In this document: positions 47,123-60,990 of the stretch, one piece after another
Numbering within the stretch: position 1 is the first letter of the stretch
Layout of the letters: every line of letters begins with the position of its first letter
Source of the DNA: Pelecanus crispus
Taxonomy: Eukaryota; Chordata; Aves; Pelecaniformes; Pelecanidae
Assembly (NCBI RefSeq): GCF_030463565.1
Contig: NC_134653.1
Location: forward strand, 31,743,150-31,807,149
Reading direction: 5' to 3'
DNA length: 64,000 bases
Made by a program: the position numbers and the translations under genes
Notes under the pieces: model-generated
What the model saw: the letters and a program-made list of their open reading frames with translations, nothing else
Database searches by the model: none
What the model was told of the DNA's origin: nothing

Positions 47123-50100
47123 CTGGAAAAAAAAAAAAATCATTATAAAATGCTACAGTGTTTTTTAAGATTTGGTGATAATCTACAGAACTGCATTCCT
47201 CTTGTCTGCAGGATGCAAACTCATAGTTCCTCAAGGTACCTCTGTTCCTTTGGGAGGAATAACTGATGCATATGGAAGTAGGATTTATAGTTTAGTAAAT
47301 TAAATTATCACAAGCAGTAGCGGCTTATGTTGTCTCAGTAAATACCCAAGATTTCCAGTAGTCTTAATACAACTGGTGCTGAAAAGTTTATGATCCCAAC
47401 TTCTTTGCTATTAGTACCTAAATCTCATTAGGTTAAAGCTAGCTTCAATACCTGTTTCTGTTACAGCCACATTGCTAGGTATATCTGTTACCTCCTTAGG
47501 CTGTAGCAACATTACATAAAATTTGACAATCAGAGGTAATTAAGATACTGAATGATAAAAATGAGGATTACTATAATAAATACATTTTAGGGGTAATATT
47601 TTTGTGTATCTGTATATGTATACACAGATGTATATACATATAAGCATAGTTTGTACGCATGTGTATATATTGCACACAAATATGCATATTCTGTTGTAAA
47701 ATTATAATAATATGAAGAAAATTTTCAATTTATTATCATAGGATTTACTCTTGCCATTTGAATGGCTTTGTGCCTTTAAAAAGAATATAACTAGAGCAAT
47801 TTAAGATCAAAGTTCTCAAGCAGTACTGCTAAAGCACAAATTCCTCAAAGCTTCATCAGTTCAGTATTTAAGAGCCCAAAGTAACCATGTAAACTATCAA
47901 TAATTGTTCACAGTAAGTTTATAGTTTACGTGTCTATCACATTCTTTAGAAATCAGTGGATAAAAAAGCCTTTTTCTCACCTCACTGCAGAACTTCATGA
48001 TTAAAAATTCCTTACCATATTGAAACCAAGGAGTTTCTGTAGCAGGCCATTCCACAACTGGGAATCGTATACTTTGTATTCTAGACTAAGCTCTGTCACC
48101 AGTCTAACAGCCTAAAGGAGAGCAAGGACACACTGTATTTTAATATACATTCATGATCTTCAAACCTTTACTGCTTGCCAGCGTCATTTTAGATTTTTAC
48201 AGCATTACAGGGACCTTTAACTCCTGAAAGGCCACAACCAAGCCACTTTCAAAATTATTTTATGCATGTGAGGCAAATTAAAACAAAACCAAAAAACCCA
48301 CCTATATGGGATACCACTTTATTTTCTAATTGTAGGAAAGCTAAAGCTTTTTTATCTGTAATTTTCAAATTTTAGACTAGCATATATATTTCAATGAAAG
48401 AACAAATCACTTCCATTTTATAGCTATAAATCACAAGTATTACTGTTGAAGCCTTAATAGACTTGTACACTTTTTTTGTCATACAATATAGTCCACCTGT
48501 AAATCTCGTTTACCTGCCCTTGTCTTCAGTGTTAAGTTAGCCGTTTACAAAAATACTTTGTAACACAAAGTAATTGTCAAAGTTAAATTCCTAAGCAGAG
48601 CATAACTTAAAACCTATCCCTGGCATATTAGATAAGTAACTAACAGCTATTCTAAAGGCGTATACCTGTTAATATTTAATTCATATTAAAGTATGATGTA
48701 TGAGTCCAAGCAACTTAAAAAAACCAAGCAAACAAGAGGAAAAAAAGGCTTCTGCACCAAAGATCTTGCTTCTCAGACAAGAGACAAGGTATGGATACAC
48801 AAAGTTGGGCAAGTACTAGGGAATCATTATGTGATGAGCGGTAGTTAGCACATCAATGGGTTTTTCTTCTTTGGTCACTCTGAAAGAGGAGGCTCTTTGG
48901 GGTAACTGCACACTCACTAGCATTTTTAAATAGAACTGTGAGTAGCGCATCATGAGTGGTGTATGAATAGCACAGAGTACATTGGAACAACACCTGTTTA
49001 GAAATGCATGTGCTATGTAGAAAGGTGTACATTTCACACAATGTGTAACAAACAAAAAATTACGAAGGATTTAAAAATCATACCGTGGGTTCATGGCTGT
49101 GATTCTTCCATAGCCCTTTAATCATTCCTTCCTTAGGACTCTTATGAAATGATTCGTAAGTATATGGAATATTCAAGATTTCAAACTCTGTCAGATAAAT
49201 GCAGCATTTTAGAAAATACCTGTAAAAAAGTTCCCCCAAAACCAGGAGTTAATGATACTTACAGTGATTATTATATTATAACTCACATAATCAAGCTTAA
49301 GATAATACTGGAAAAGTGTTCTTCTGTTGCTTTAAAAAAAAAAAAAAGGAAAAAATAACGTAGACTGTATTTGTACTTATGAAGGAGACCTTAATGAAGT
49401 AAAAAAACTTTCTGGTAATTGCTTAGGGAAACTTCATTCACCTGAACGATGAATGGCTTGGATCATGTCTAAAGATAAACCAGTTACTGGTTACAACTCT
49501 TACAACTAAAATTTCATTCATGCACAGAGACTGCATATTTACAGAAACCCATATGAAGCTGTTTGGCATGATGTACTCCGAAAACATCACTTTCCATTAA
49601 AAGGGCCCTAATTCCAGATTACCAGCATAGAAATTCTATTCTAGATTTTTTCTAAGGAAGTTAGTTCCACAGATATTTTCAGAGAAACAATATTATTCTG
49701 CTGGGATTTTGGTTCCTTACTTTTGCAGAGGACTATGTCTTTGCCAGATGACATGTTCTGAACTCTGATGAACAGAATACTATATATATGGGTAGGAGAA
49801 AATGCTTCAGTTACTGAAGAAGTAACTGCAATCCGTGCAAAATGGAACAAAATATCTTCCATGTAATGTGATATTACTTTCAGGTTTACAGAGTAGGACT
49901 ATGATGTACTGGACTGCATTACAGTGAAGTTAAAAGATCTAGTTATGATCTTCAGAAATAGATTTTAAAAGTTAAAAAAAACCCAGATTAGTAAAAAACA
50001 GTTCTCCAAATATCATATATTTCTTCCCAAAGACTGTTAAAGACCAAAAATAAAACCAAAAACACCATTAAGGAACACCTTAAGGAAAAATCATCTTACT

Positions 50101-53100
50101 TTACTTTCTCAATGGGTTTCTTGAAGAGCGATTCCACAGTCTTGGTATCTGCCAAGTAGAGCAGACACTTAAGTGCTCTGCTCCTGTGAGCAAATGTCAA
50201 CTGAGTAACACCAATTGGCTGAGGGGGGGGAAAAAAACCAACACAGTGAAAAGTCACAACAATGGGCTGAACAACGAGAAAGAGGGTTATATATGTATGT
50301 CTAGTATGATCCTTTCTAAGATTTTTTTGATTCATTTCATGAAAATATATGCCAAGTAACAGACTGGTTCATGTTCAACTTTTATACTTACCAGTTGAAA
50401 TATTTATCAACTTCAAAGAACACTGCTAAACCAGGTGGTTTTCTAGATTTAAGACTATTAATGCAGGCAAGGAAAGTATTTGTGATATACAGTATCACAA
50501 ATACATTTAGTAAGTGTGAAAGACTGAAGGTTAAGGTTAAAGTAATTTTACCATTCTGCTTTAATTCCACCCAGAGAGAGCCAATGTATTGCACCAGCTT
50601 AAAGCACATTCTAGAAAACATTTAATGATGTTATTTTCAGATAATATCAACAATAAGTTTAGAAAACCCAGAGTTCAAGGACTGTTCTTGATAGTCAATA
50701 GCAAAATTCAATGAACACCACAGTTTTACTCCAAGGGGAGCGGGGGAGAAGCATAGAGATCATACAGCTATATAAACTATCCAAAACACAGATACAAAGG
50801 CCTTAGGTTGAAACCCATACAGTTAAGCAGGCAATACCCGATTTCAGTAAGAGGTAAAAATTTCATAAGTAGCAAGCTAAAAGAAGAATTTAGAAACTTA
50901 CAGATGTGGCAGATGTTGTAATTGCAAAAAGCATTCTTGAACTATAATCCATTGGGCGTGACTGAAGTAAATATATAACTCTGCAAAAATGCGTTTGTTT
51001 TTAATACAAGTACACAGCATAGCTACTGAAATACAATGTATCAATATTCATTCAAATGTAAATGTATTTCACTGTCAAAAAGAGATTAAGGGTAAGAGAT
51101 TCCACGGATATAGAAAATGAGGAGAAAACCTCCAAATAGGTACTCTTAAGCACGCAGTTACACCTGTAAGTTATTGCAAATGGTATTTCATTGCATAAAT
51201 AAGGATCTGACAATCCAAAACTGATGTTACCAGGAAGTAAAAATAAGAACACAACAGTGAGTTCTGAATCACACACATTGCTAGGTTTCTTGAAAAAGCC
51301 AGATATAGTTAAACTTCCAAGTTAACAATAATTTGCCATATTATATGTAAGACAACACACATACCTTCGGAGTTCTTCATCTTCCTGTATACCTCCAAAG
51401 ATTTCTTGAGTTTTCTTTAAAAAGACATGAAAATCTAGGTGTGAGAGTTTTCCAAATTGTTTGGATAAACAGCTGGGTCATATCCTTGCTTAAACCCTGT
51501 CTTAAAACTGGGCACACCTGCTAATGCAGCCAAGGAAAGGAATTCTGGTTTTATTAGTCCTTTCTTTAATGTATGCTTGGCAGTCAACACCGTTCCTCAG
51601 CCTGCTAACTGGTATTTTGAAGCAGAGGCAATGCCTACTCTTTGCCCTTTCTCACCCAGCTGTATGCTGCACAGATAGCAATTAATTCTGTTAGCCAAGT
51701 TGCAACAGGAGAGGATTAATTCTCTTTCTGATTTTAGGATCAGTGTTTGATGAGGCTAATATATTTACAACTCCTTTACTCCTTTAGGCCAGTTACACAA
51801 CCTTACTGTAGCACCAAAGATAAGATTTTAATCTCCATACAGGGAGAAGGGAAAGCATTCCAAATCATTCTCACTAGAGACAGTGGTGTGCAACAATGTT
51901 AGAAAGGTATTGAAGTTGTTAGTAATCTGAATTCAGATGCATCTTAAAAAGATTCATGAGTACTAAAGGCAAATTGTGCAAAATAATCTTAGTCTTTTCA
52001 ACAAGTGATAAAAATATACATATTTTATGTAATTGGACATTTTTCTCCAAAACCAAATCTTCAGTGATGACTTACTTCTGAGGGCAGTATACTCGGACAC
52101 AGCCATTTATCCAGCAGTTTATCCCAAATTTTGTTCATATCCAAATTATTAATTTCAGCTATCTCCTTTGCTGCCATATGGATATCTATGTAAATAGGTA
52201 GAGACAATAAGTTTAGACACTAGTGTTATCTTGCTTAGCATTTTTTAAAGAACTTCTTTTTGTTCCTTTGCAACTAGATTATGGATACTCACCTGGATAA
52301 TCTCTGCCAGTCGGATTTTGGATTCTTTGGTCTATACTGTGGTGTTCATATAGTAAAATGATAAGATTTGCTGGTTTCCCAATAGACTTTAAATGCTCTC
52401 CGGTGTTCAAGTTATGTGTTGTTAGAACATTTTCAGTTGCTGATCGCTTATACTGCATATATAATTTCTTCTGTAGGACTTCTGCTTTTTCATGTGATTC
52501 ATCCTTTAGCAAAACACCACAGTTTTATATAAACCAACCTCCTTTTACTCAAAAGCACTAGAAAAATCTTAACTTTTTATAGTCTAAAACAGTGACCTGG
52601 GTAGCAAGATCTGTTCTTCAGATGTGTCCCCATACCTGTATCTACAGGTATTTTTTCTGTAAACAGTATTAACCATGCTGCTCTAGCAAGAAAACATATT
52701 TTGAAAAAAATTGTAAACAAAGGTATGTTGTGAAAAAGCCAAATAAAATATGTACCACAGGCACCAGTATGTAAAATTAAGACACTTCGAGGTAAGATGG
52801 AGAAGAAAAGACGATTTAATATTAAACCTTGGCTGCTAGAATTACAGTTTAATTTTGGCACAATTCTATTCAAAGATGTGACTAAGTATCAGAGAACTAT
52901 TTAGTGCTCATTGTGTCTCAACAACTCCATAGCAAGTTTGATGTTTATAAGCAAGGGTGAGATTCTTATTCACCTTTCCCTACCAACCATGTAAAAAGGA
53001 GCCTGAGAATCAAGTCAAAGCAGACTTTATAGATACTACTACAAATAGCTAGAGTCTTGGAACTCAAAGCAAAAGTTAATAAAGCTATTGATCTAACAGC

Positions 53101-56100
53101 TGGAACAGATTCCAACTCATTCTCCTGCAGCAAGAAAAATGCACACAACAGGAGAAAGAACAAATTATTCTTCCTTAAAACTGTATTTAAAAAATATTCC
53201 AGTCACCAAGCCAGGAAACATGAAATGAATTATTACTCTAGCCTTAATTGGTTTAGTGGTGGACTTGGTAGTGTTAGCTTAATGGTTGGACTGGATGATC
53301 TTAAAGGTCTTCTCCAATGTAAATGATGCTATGCTATGCTATGATTTTTTGTTCAACCTCCAAGAGCTGCAAGCCTAACTTTTGCTAGGTTGTGAACAGC
53401 AGAATGTTACTGGACAGAGACGGTTCCTTCTGAGGGGTCACTTACACAGTCACCTCTCAAAAGAAAGTACTTCCCATATCAGGGTTGGTTAAGGTCCAAT
53501 TTACACACCACTAGCCAAAAAAACAAAAGAAAAACACTAACATAAGTACCCCACTGTAAAACAACAGTTTTGCAATCAGTTTACCATTACCTTAGCTGTA
53601 GTATTCTTTAGCCATTTTTCAGCTAGATAGAGACAGAATTTCAATGCCTGAATCTGGTCAGGACCTTTTTTAAAGAAAAAAAAATACAGGGGGAGGAAGT
53701 AAATAAAGGAAGTTTTCATGAATCCTTTCTACAGTATAGAAAATATCCATTTTATTTCAAAGAATTTTAAAAAACAATTTTAGAAGCTATTTAAAATATT
53801 AGGAAAGCTCTTGTACCTAAAGAGCAAAAAAATAGTATCTATTTGGATTCAGATAATACAGACGCTAACTTAAATTTGGCTGAATTTTTTTTTTTGATGG
53901 AAAACTTGTCTGAAGATGGTATGAACATGCAGAAACTTTAAGCAAGACAACATGGCTTAAAAAGAGAGAAAAAATAATTTAACAGAGATGCTGTGTTATC
54001 AAATGGCTGTTGTTCTAGCCTACTGTTCAAAATTGGATGTAGGAGACAAATGCATTTTTATTCTCAAACTTCCCCAGGTTTTATCCAAGAATACTGAAAA
54101 AATGTTTGGTTACAGGCTAGCTTTTCTTTTCTCAAACCTGTTCTCCTTCTCCCATTACTTCAGCCCTCAAGTCATCACATATGCACCTTACCTGTTGGAA
54201 ATTCTTGTGCAATCTTGTGAGCAATAGCTACAGCCCACTCTGGATTAACTATAGACAGCAGATATGACTGAATAGTCTGCACGGTTTTAGTTGTTTCCTT
54301 GTTAACAACTGATGTATATCCAGTGTTCTTCATTTCAAATATTTTTGGTTTCAATTTTTTTTCAAAGACATGTCGAGCTGCAGACATGTGCAAGGTATCC
54401 AGTGAAACCTAGAAAAACATTAAAGTAGATTAAGAGTTGTCAGAAGTTCTATAGTGAGGCCAAAATCATGCAAAAGAAAGACAAAAGCTCTTTTTTGTGT
54501 GTGTGTAAGAATAATTTTGAAATAAATCCTTTCAAGATGCTACTTTACCTTCATTAGTTTGGAAATCAACAGAAGTGTTGGGAAGGATTCCTCACTGAGC
54601 TCTGCAGCTGAAAGGAAAAAGACAGCTCTATGATAGCATCACAGTACACTTGCAGCTTTCTCTATGAAATTAAGCACTTTCAGTTTATTGTTAGATGCAG
54701 ACCTCCATTAGGAGAGAAAGAATATAATCTTAATTATCCACACTGGCCTGGGAAGTGGGATAGGTGGATTACTTTGCTCTTTGAGAGGTCCTAAGAAAAG
54801 AATTTGAGGACAGAATTCTGCATCGTATATACTGTCTTAGCTCCACTGAAAGCCAGTTACCTCACCAGTAGCAATTTGGGAGCACAAGTGCTTTCAGAAG
54901 TACTTGGGATGAAAACTGCATTAATAAAGAATTACAATTAATATACAATACACACTGTAGAACTTTAAAGTTCACAGATAGCAGAGAAAGGGAATCATAC
55001 ATATATCTAGCCATAAAAAATACTGAACGTACATATAATGTTCCAGAAACACTGTGCAGTTCTAAAGAATATCAGATGAAAGGGCAGTCTGGTTTGAGCA
55101 GCTGGAGATAAGGGAATCACATGCTCTAAAACATATTGGTGTTCTAGGTCTACAGGTGGAGAAATTCTTTTATAAGATTCCAGATGTTTGAGGAGGCTCA
55201 AAGCCTATGGGGGGGGAAAAAAAAAAGAAAAATAAGAAGAAACAAAATGCAAGGAAAAAGCAAAAAAGCCATAAGACCACTGTATTTCTCCCTGCCCCCC
55301 CCAGTAGACACGCCTAAGTCCTGGAGACATCTTTTCTTGGCAGAGTTGGTACACATCTGTAGAGTTTTTATCTCTGCTATAAGCCATTGCTGAGAAGCAG
55401 CTAGAGAACACCATTTCTTGAAAGCTATTTTCTGAATGACAGCTGTGTAGATAGAATAATTCAATTAATTTCAACAGACTCTTGAATAACTACACTAATA
55501 GACAGAAACAATACAGATGCCATTAGCAAGGTAACAGCAACGTATTTGGACATACCTGATTTAGCTGGATACTGGTGTTCTTTTCATCAGCATTTTGTAT
55601 CACTTTCAGGACAATTTCAATAGTTTCATAGTCATAAGGATCAAGCTGTTCAAAATAAGAATCTATTTTATAAGACCTCGCATGATTTGTCTTGCAAAAA
55701 CATACAACTGAGTTAATTTTTTCCAATTTTAACACCAGCTATATTGACATAACACTGAAGAAACAGTATAAGCATTGTGACATACTTCTCTAAAACAAAA
55801 GACTTCCACTTCATTGTCCTAAATCCTGAAAAAATTGTCAGGATATTGCAGAAAAACCAAACATGAAGTGATGAAAAGAAAAAAAAAATCAAGAAAAACC
55901 CAACAAAACCAAAACCCCCTCAAAAACCCTAAAAAACAAAACCAAAAACCAACCAACCAAAAAACCTGAAGATACAGATTTTTTTGCCCTTATTTATTTT
56001 TAATGTAGCACTTCAAAATATTTCCAGTGTGCTATGATTTTTAGAAGTTACTTTTTTGTTTGATTACTTTCTGGTTGTTTTTTAAGGGAAGTTGGGAAGA

Positions 56101-59100
56101 AAGACTCTACCTGTCTTTAAAGGAAATTAGATATGTCGTTCCGTGGGGGTTTTTGGTTTTTTTTTTTTTCCCCTAAAGAAGTAGAAAACTGAAACTTAAT
56201 ATTTACATTTTTTAGCAAAATTGGAAAAAAATAACCTTTTCTAATTTCTGTGGAATTATTAATCTGTCCTTCAAGTGACATTTGAGACTAGATGCATATT
56301 CAGGAATTCTTTTTGCTAGTTTTGGTGCGTTGGTTTTTTTGTTTTGTCTTTTTTTTTCTTTTTTTTTTTTTTACCTTGTACAATATTCCACTGAGGCTAG
56401 TGACCAGGTCTTTTGTGCTTTTCAGTAGAGGAATTATTTCTAGTGCTCTAGCTAGTAATGTGGAATGAGGCTGCTTCCCACTGCATTCTGCAGAGTCATC
56501 TTCAACATGATTTGTATTAGCATTCTGGAGAAGAAGTGTTTCAATGCAAAGCTGCAGTGCGGCATCACTGTCCAGCATGAAAGTACTAAAAGAGGACAGA
56601 ATATTATTTTGCCTGTGACCTTTGATGTCATCAAGGTGCTTATTTCCTTATGAATAAATTCACCAGACTAGTATGTATTCTGATTAATACTTTAAAAAAC
56701 AACAAAAAACCCCCAAACAATTTGCATATTACATTAATCAGGATCTATTTAAACTAAAATAGATTTCAATAGGCATGGTTATTATTACAGCAACAATTAA
56801 ACACAACTGATGTGCTTCAGTTATTACCTGCAGTAATTCAGTATGAGATCTGTGTCTACTTTTGGATTTTGTACCAGTGTTCTTATGAGTTCCTTCTTCC
56901 TTATTGGCGGTTGTCTAAATACAGTCTCGAAAGAAATCTACAGATAAATAAACATTTTATCTTCTTCCCAAAGAAGTATTTTCGACAATATCCAGACTAA
57001 TTCCTTATAGTTAATGTTTTATGTTTTCTTTAGTTTCAACCCAGAGATTTTCAGAGCAGGAAAAAGCAGTGCATTTGCTTACTATGCCCTGTGCCAAATA
57101 ACACTTAAGCACTTAGAAGTTCTTTTATAGCACCCTCAGTTATTGCATTTCTCAGTTTCTGAGGTTTATTTAAGCAAGCAAACAGAATGAAAAATTAAAA
57201 CCAAAAGAAAACCCCAACTTTCCTTACATTCGAATGGGAAATATTTTTAAAAATCACAATACATCTCAGAATATACTGACATTTAATCAGTTAATAAAAC
57301 TCAAAAATAAATAAATAAAAAAAGAAAAAAAATCTAAACTTACACCAAATTTACCAAGTTGGATACCCCATTCTGCATCAGTAACCAATTCTTGGAATTT
57401 TTTTTTTTCTTCTGCTTCACCACACTGGTTAGCAAGCTGTGCTCCAACCAGAGCTACTGCCTAAAAGGAGTGAGAAAGGATCCCAAATTTTCAGATTATT
57501 TATTATGCTAGTATTCACTTCCTAAGGTCCAAATCCTTAGAGGAACTTAAAACAATTCATGCATCATCACACAGCTCTGTAAAATGAAAACAAACCTCAC
57601 AGGAGGTAGTATCAGAATTATGCCACCTCCTGAGTCAGCAGTTCAAAGCTACTTTAAAATTGAGTTTCTTTCTCAAAAATATTTTTTGTTACTATCATAC
57701 TACTGAAACTAATATAAAAGGTATTTTTTAGACATCATCTTTTCTCCAGATTTATGTCACTCTACCTCCACATTTCTTTGTTATGCTTTACTTCCCATCT
57801 TCCTTTATATTTTAATAGACATATTTATTTATTCATTCGATTCTTGACAACTGCTGACAGAGAAAAATTTCTCCAAAATATAATGTAGGTATAAATTATG
57901 GTGGGACCTGAAATAAACAATTTCAAGCTTTGGAACAAGTTGTGATGAGGTAACCTAATACTTGGATTTACATCATGCCAACTATTCACAGCAACTGCCT
58001 GTGCGCAGTCTTACACTGTGGTAAAGAGAGGTAGCTTCTCTCTCAGTGGTGTCCTAAATGAGGAACTTGTTCAAACAGCTACACCTTTAATAATGGCAAA
58101 CTATTGCACTTCCATATGATAATGCTGATGTCTTTTTTTTAAAGAAACTTTTTAACATTCTCTATTTGCTGAAGAAATACATTGCCTTGTGAATTTACCA
58201 AAACTTTTCTGTAATTTTGCCATGTATTGTTTATGACATCCCACAGCTTATTGAACATATCTTCCTTGGGCAAAATTGTGCAATAACCCAATGCCAGGTT
58301 CTGGTCTATGAGACGGCAGTTGAACACCTGTGTTTTATTGGGGGGTGGGGGGAGGGTAAAAGAAAAAAAAAAAGAAAAAGTTATAAACTTTAGGAATTTA
58401 TTTTAATAGGTCTCTGTATGAAGTATAACACATAAAAAGTACTCTGTCATTTAGAGGTGTATCGAGCCTTTAAATTAGAGGGGAAAAAAAAAGAATAATA
58501 ATAATGCATTTCAGGTTTTAGAACTTAAAATCTAAATATACTAAAGCCAGTGTAAAAGTAACTTTCCTTGGTCTAAACTGCCTTAGAAGATGGTATATTG
58601 CAGGTTTTGCAGACAGCTTTTTTAAAAAACTCCCCTCAACTAGAAGAAAATCTAAAATGAAACCCGGATTGAAAATGAGGAAGAGAATAACCTACAGATC
58701 ATAAAGGCCATTATTGTAATTTAAGATTCCTTCAAGGATCCCACAAAGAGGAAGCTCCCACTGTACATAACCTTTCAGGTAGAGCAACTAGTGTATGATC
58801 AAAGAGCTATAGTCCATAAGAGGCTCAGATATGCCAGGGCTACAACATGTGGCTACCAGCAAGGTGGTGTCTGTTCAAAGGCTGTTCAGAAACACGTGCT
58901 CCATCTGCGGTAGGAGGCAGGGCAGCTGGGACTGCAGAGGCCAACGCTGTCAGGGCATCCAGCCCACCCATGCCCCCTTCTGGTATTGCATGAGGCTGTG
59001 GAACCCAATCCCTTCCCATCACTGCAATACTGTCAGCACCTCCCTTCACCTTCTCTGTGGTTTTGCGAAGGAAGGGATTTTTCCAGAATGTGTGGGTTTC

Positions 59101-60021
59101 GAGGTGTTTGGCCACAGGACAATTTCAGAATGGGCTTCTGCAATAGCAAGGGTAGCACCTTTCTTGATAGAGGAGAAGAAAGGATCTCGCTCTTACCCTT
59201 TTCAGAGCATTCTTACCTTGTGTAGTAAGGTCAGGATAGTGGTCATAATTAATGAAGTAGACTTCTGTTTCATAGCAATGAGAAAGCTTTTGGTTTCAGC
59301 TAGCATATTGCCATCATGTAGCTATTATTAAAAAAAAAAAAAAGACAGCACAGTTAAAAATAAATTCTAAGCCTTCAACTTCTCTTGTCATTTATAGCAT
59401 AATAGGAGGTACTATAGTAAGTGTATTTTCAGATTTAATTAAGGTCTTACAAAATCTCCTCTAGGATTTCTGTCTCCCAGTGCTTTTGAACTGTGTGTCT
59501 CTTGAATATTCGACTTGTAATTTTTCCCATACTAACCAGTGATAAAACAATGTGAAAGAACATAATAAACCATTATTAACATTCATTTTATTCCTGGCCT
59601 CCCTGCAGAGATGAGAAGTTTAGTTCTGAACATACTTTACAAAAAGAAACAGAAGACCATGAAAAGTAAGGAAGAAACTACCAGCTCCTTTCACAAAATG
59701 ACTCAACATCTGATCAAGTGGTAGTAATTTTTAAAAGCTCATGGTGATAGGCTTTCCCATGCCTGTCAAATTCTTATATAACTACTTTAAACTTGCTAAT
59801 AGTTGGTATACTTCTAAGATTTACTCTCAGCAAAATTCAGCATCATCCTTGCCATACCTTTTCACTCAGGGGCAAATCCATGTTATTTGATATACCATGC
59901 TGAAGACAGGATCCAAATGAACAGACTATTAGCCGCAAAGCTAACTCGCACTGACTGCACTCCATAAGGTTCTGTAGCACTGCACAGATGGGAGTTCTAG
60001 CTGGCAGTAGAAGGTTCTGTC
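42091..60021 (-). CDS. KNTC1: KNTC1 (ROD), kinetochore RZZ subunit, C-terminal 979 residues
   Basis: Twenty-six exons give one unbroken frame of 979 codons that matches the last ~980 of about 2,200 residues of human KNTC1. The N-terminal part (beta-propeller and first half of the helical solenoid) must lie upstream, beyond 64000. Recognised stretches include LGYCTILPKEDMF, VFRQPPIRKKELI, LARALEIIPLLKSTKD, RISPPVDLEHQYVLEH, HVFEKKLKPK, SIVNPEWAVAIA and LTFAHRSRALKCL. KNTC1 joins ZW10 and ZWILCH in the RZZ complex, which builds the kinetochore corona and recruits Spindly-dynein and MAD1-MAD2 for the spindle checkpoint. This C-terminal solenoid is related to the NAG/Sec39 tether proteins. The bird protein ends in LLKMYLNG plus about 11 more residues, longer than the human end (LKMFLSGLS, recalled). 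Exon coordinates are in the four block entries. Confidence 0.95.
46988..47003. repeat. Short CA dinucleotide repeat
   Basis: About seven to eight CA units in a KNTC1 intron; a small microsatellite. Confidence 0.7.
48016..51414 (-). CDS. KNTC1: KNTC1 exon block 3 (five exons)
   Basis: Exons in transcript order: 51414-51365, 50980-50902, 50218-50100, 49219-49084 and 48111-48016. They code for KTQEIFGG through LLQKLLGFNM. Phases agree at each junction. The exon at 50218 follows a C-rich acceptor (CCCCCCCCTCAG). The segment RPMDYSSRMLF and the stretch PIGVTQLTFAHRSRA align directly to human KNTC1. Confidence 0.9.
52076..55645 (-). CDS. KNTC1: KNTC1 exon block 2 (seven exons)
   Basis: Exons in transcript order: 55645-55556, 55204-55033, 54607-54549, 54408-54192, 53664-53591, 52503-52293 and 52185-52076. 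All phases agree. The block codes for LDPYDYETIE through WLCPSILPSE and contains SIVNPEWAVAIA and KPANLIILLYEH, among the best conserved parts of the solenoid. The 53664 exon has a purine-rich acceptor (TTTAAAAAAG) rather than a pyrimidine tract; reading phase and protein similarity support it. A CR1-tailed repeat lies in the intron between 53590 and 52504. Confidence 0.9.
53186..53344 (+). repeat. Short CR1-tailed repeat, copy 2
   Basis: This copy in a KNTC1 intron, antisense to the gene, matches the repeat at 21113-21259 over almost its whole length: the same head (CACCAAGCCAGGAAACA) and the same CR1-like tail (GGTTTAGTGGTGGACTTGG, TGGTTGGACTGGATGATC). It ends in an ATGCT-type micro-repeat, as CR1-mobilised elements do. 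Confidence 0.7.
55885..55967. repeat. A/C-only low-complexity tract
   Basis: For roughly 80 bases the plus strand is almost only A and C (runs such as CAAAACCAAAACCCCC and ACCAACCAACC). It lies within a KNTC1 intron just downstream of the exon ending at 56375. It is simple sequence with no coding content. Confidence 0.6.
56375..60021 (-). CDS. KNTC1: KNTC1 exon block 1 (six exons)
   Basis: Exons in transcript order: 60021-59858, 59321-59217, 58327-58199, 57460-57344, 56937-56828 and 56585-56375. The first begins with two bases of a split codon, so another exon lies upstream past the retrovirus. The exon at 57460-57344 includes an 11-A run that codes for lysines (EEKKKF); it stays in frame. 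The last exon ends in SLSGILYK just before a purine-rich intron start. Intron sequence between them shows only homopolymer runs. Confidence 0.9.
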
Positions 60022-60411
60022 CTGGGATATATTTTGAAAACAAACAACCCCAGAAAATAATTAGTATATTTATATTAAGCATGTTGTTCTTGGAATTAAT
60101 ATCAGAGCAGTTTCTCATTTTCTTCATTAAATTTATGACACAAGATCAGCCTTATCTCCCTTTGAAACTTTAAATTTTCAGGGCTTAATTTAATACAGAC
60201 TCCCATTTTAGTTCAAAAACCAGAAGTTGGTCATCTTCTTGGAAAGGCTCTACTGGATTCTAGCTCATAGTGGTAGAACTTCTGTACTGAAGTACAGGCT
60301 TTGATAGCATGCCCAAAATCACATGGCTGAGTGGTAGCAATTGCCATCCAAACGGGTGTCTTCTGCGCTGAACTGAGCTATCTCCCTAGAATATGGATTG
60401 AAGTGGAACAT
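60022..60411 (-). other. KNTC1: KNTC1 intron remnant before the retrovirus
   Basis: About 390 bases between the first visible KNTC1 exon and the LTR. No exon or repeat recognised. Confidence 0.5.
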
Positions 60412-60982
60412 TGTCCTGGTTTCGGCTGGGATAGAGTTAATTTTCTTCCTAACAGCAGGCATAGTGCTGTGTTTTGGATTTAGTAGGAGAAGAATGTTGA
60501 TAACAGGCTGATGTTTTTAGTTGTTGCTGAGTACTGCTTATGCTAGTCAAGGACTTTTTCAGCTTCCCATGCTCTGCCAGGCGCACAAGAAACTGGGAGG
60601 GGGCACAGCCAGAATAGTTGATCCAAACTGACCAAAGGGCTATTCCATACCATATGACGTCATGCTCAGTATATAAACTGGGGGGGGTTGGCCGGGGAGC
60701 AGCGATCGCTGCTCGGGAACTGTCTGGGTATCGGTCGGCGGGTGGTGAGCAATTGCATTGTGCATCACTTGCTTCGTGTATCATTATTATTATTATCATT
60801 ATTATACTGTTACTATTAGCATTACTATTTTACTTTATTTCAATTATTAAACTGTTCTTATCTCAGCCCAGGAGTGTTTCTCACTCTTACTCCTCCAATT
60901 CTCTCCCCCATCCCATCGGGGTAGGGGGAGCGAGCGAGCGGCTGCGTGGTGCTTAGTTGCTGGCTGGGGCTAAACCACGACA
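60412..60982 (+). repeat. 5' LTR of the endogenous retrovirus (571 bp)
   Basis: The LTR begins TGTCCTGGTTT and ends AAACCACGACA, so its ends are inverted copies of each other with one mismatch over 11 bases. It has a TATA box (TATATAAA, 60670-60677), an ATF/CRE-like TGACGTCA (about 60656-60663), an ATT-rich stretch (about 60782-60805) and an ATTAAA poly(A) signal (60846-60851). Such sequence is familiar from many bird genomes. Confidence 0.88.
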
Positions 60983-60990
60983 GTCCTTTT

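Noticed and set aside
58831-59331. Plus-strand open frame of 166 codons
   Set aside because: It overlaps a real KNTC1 exon (59321-59217) on the other strand; its low-complexity product matches nothing known.
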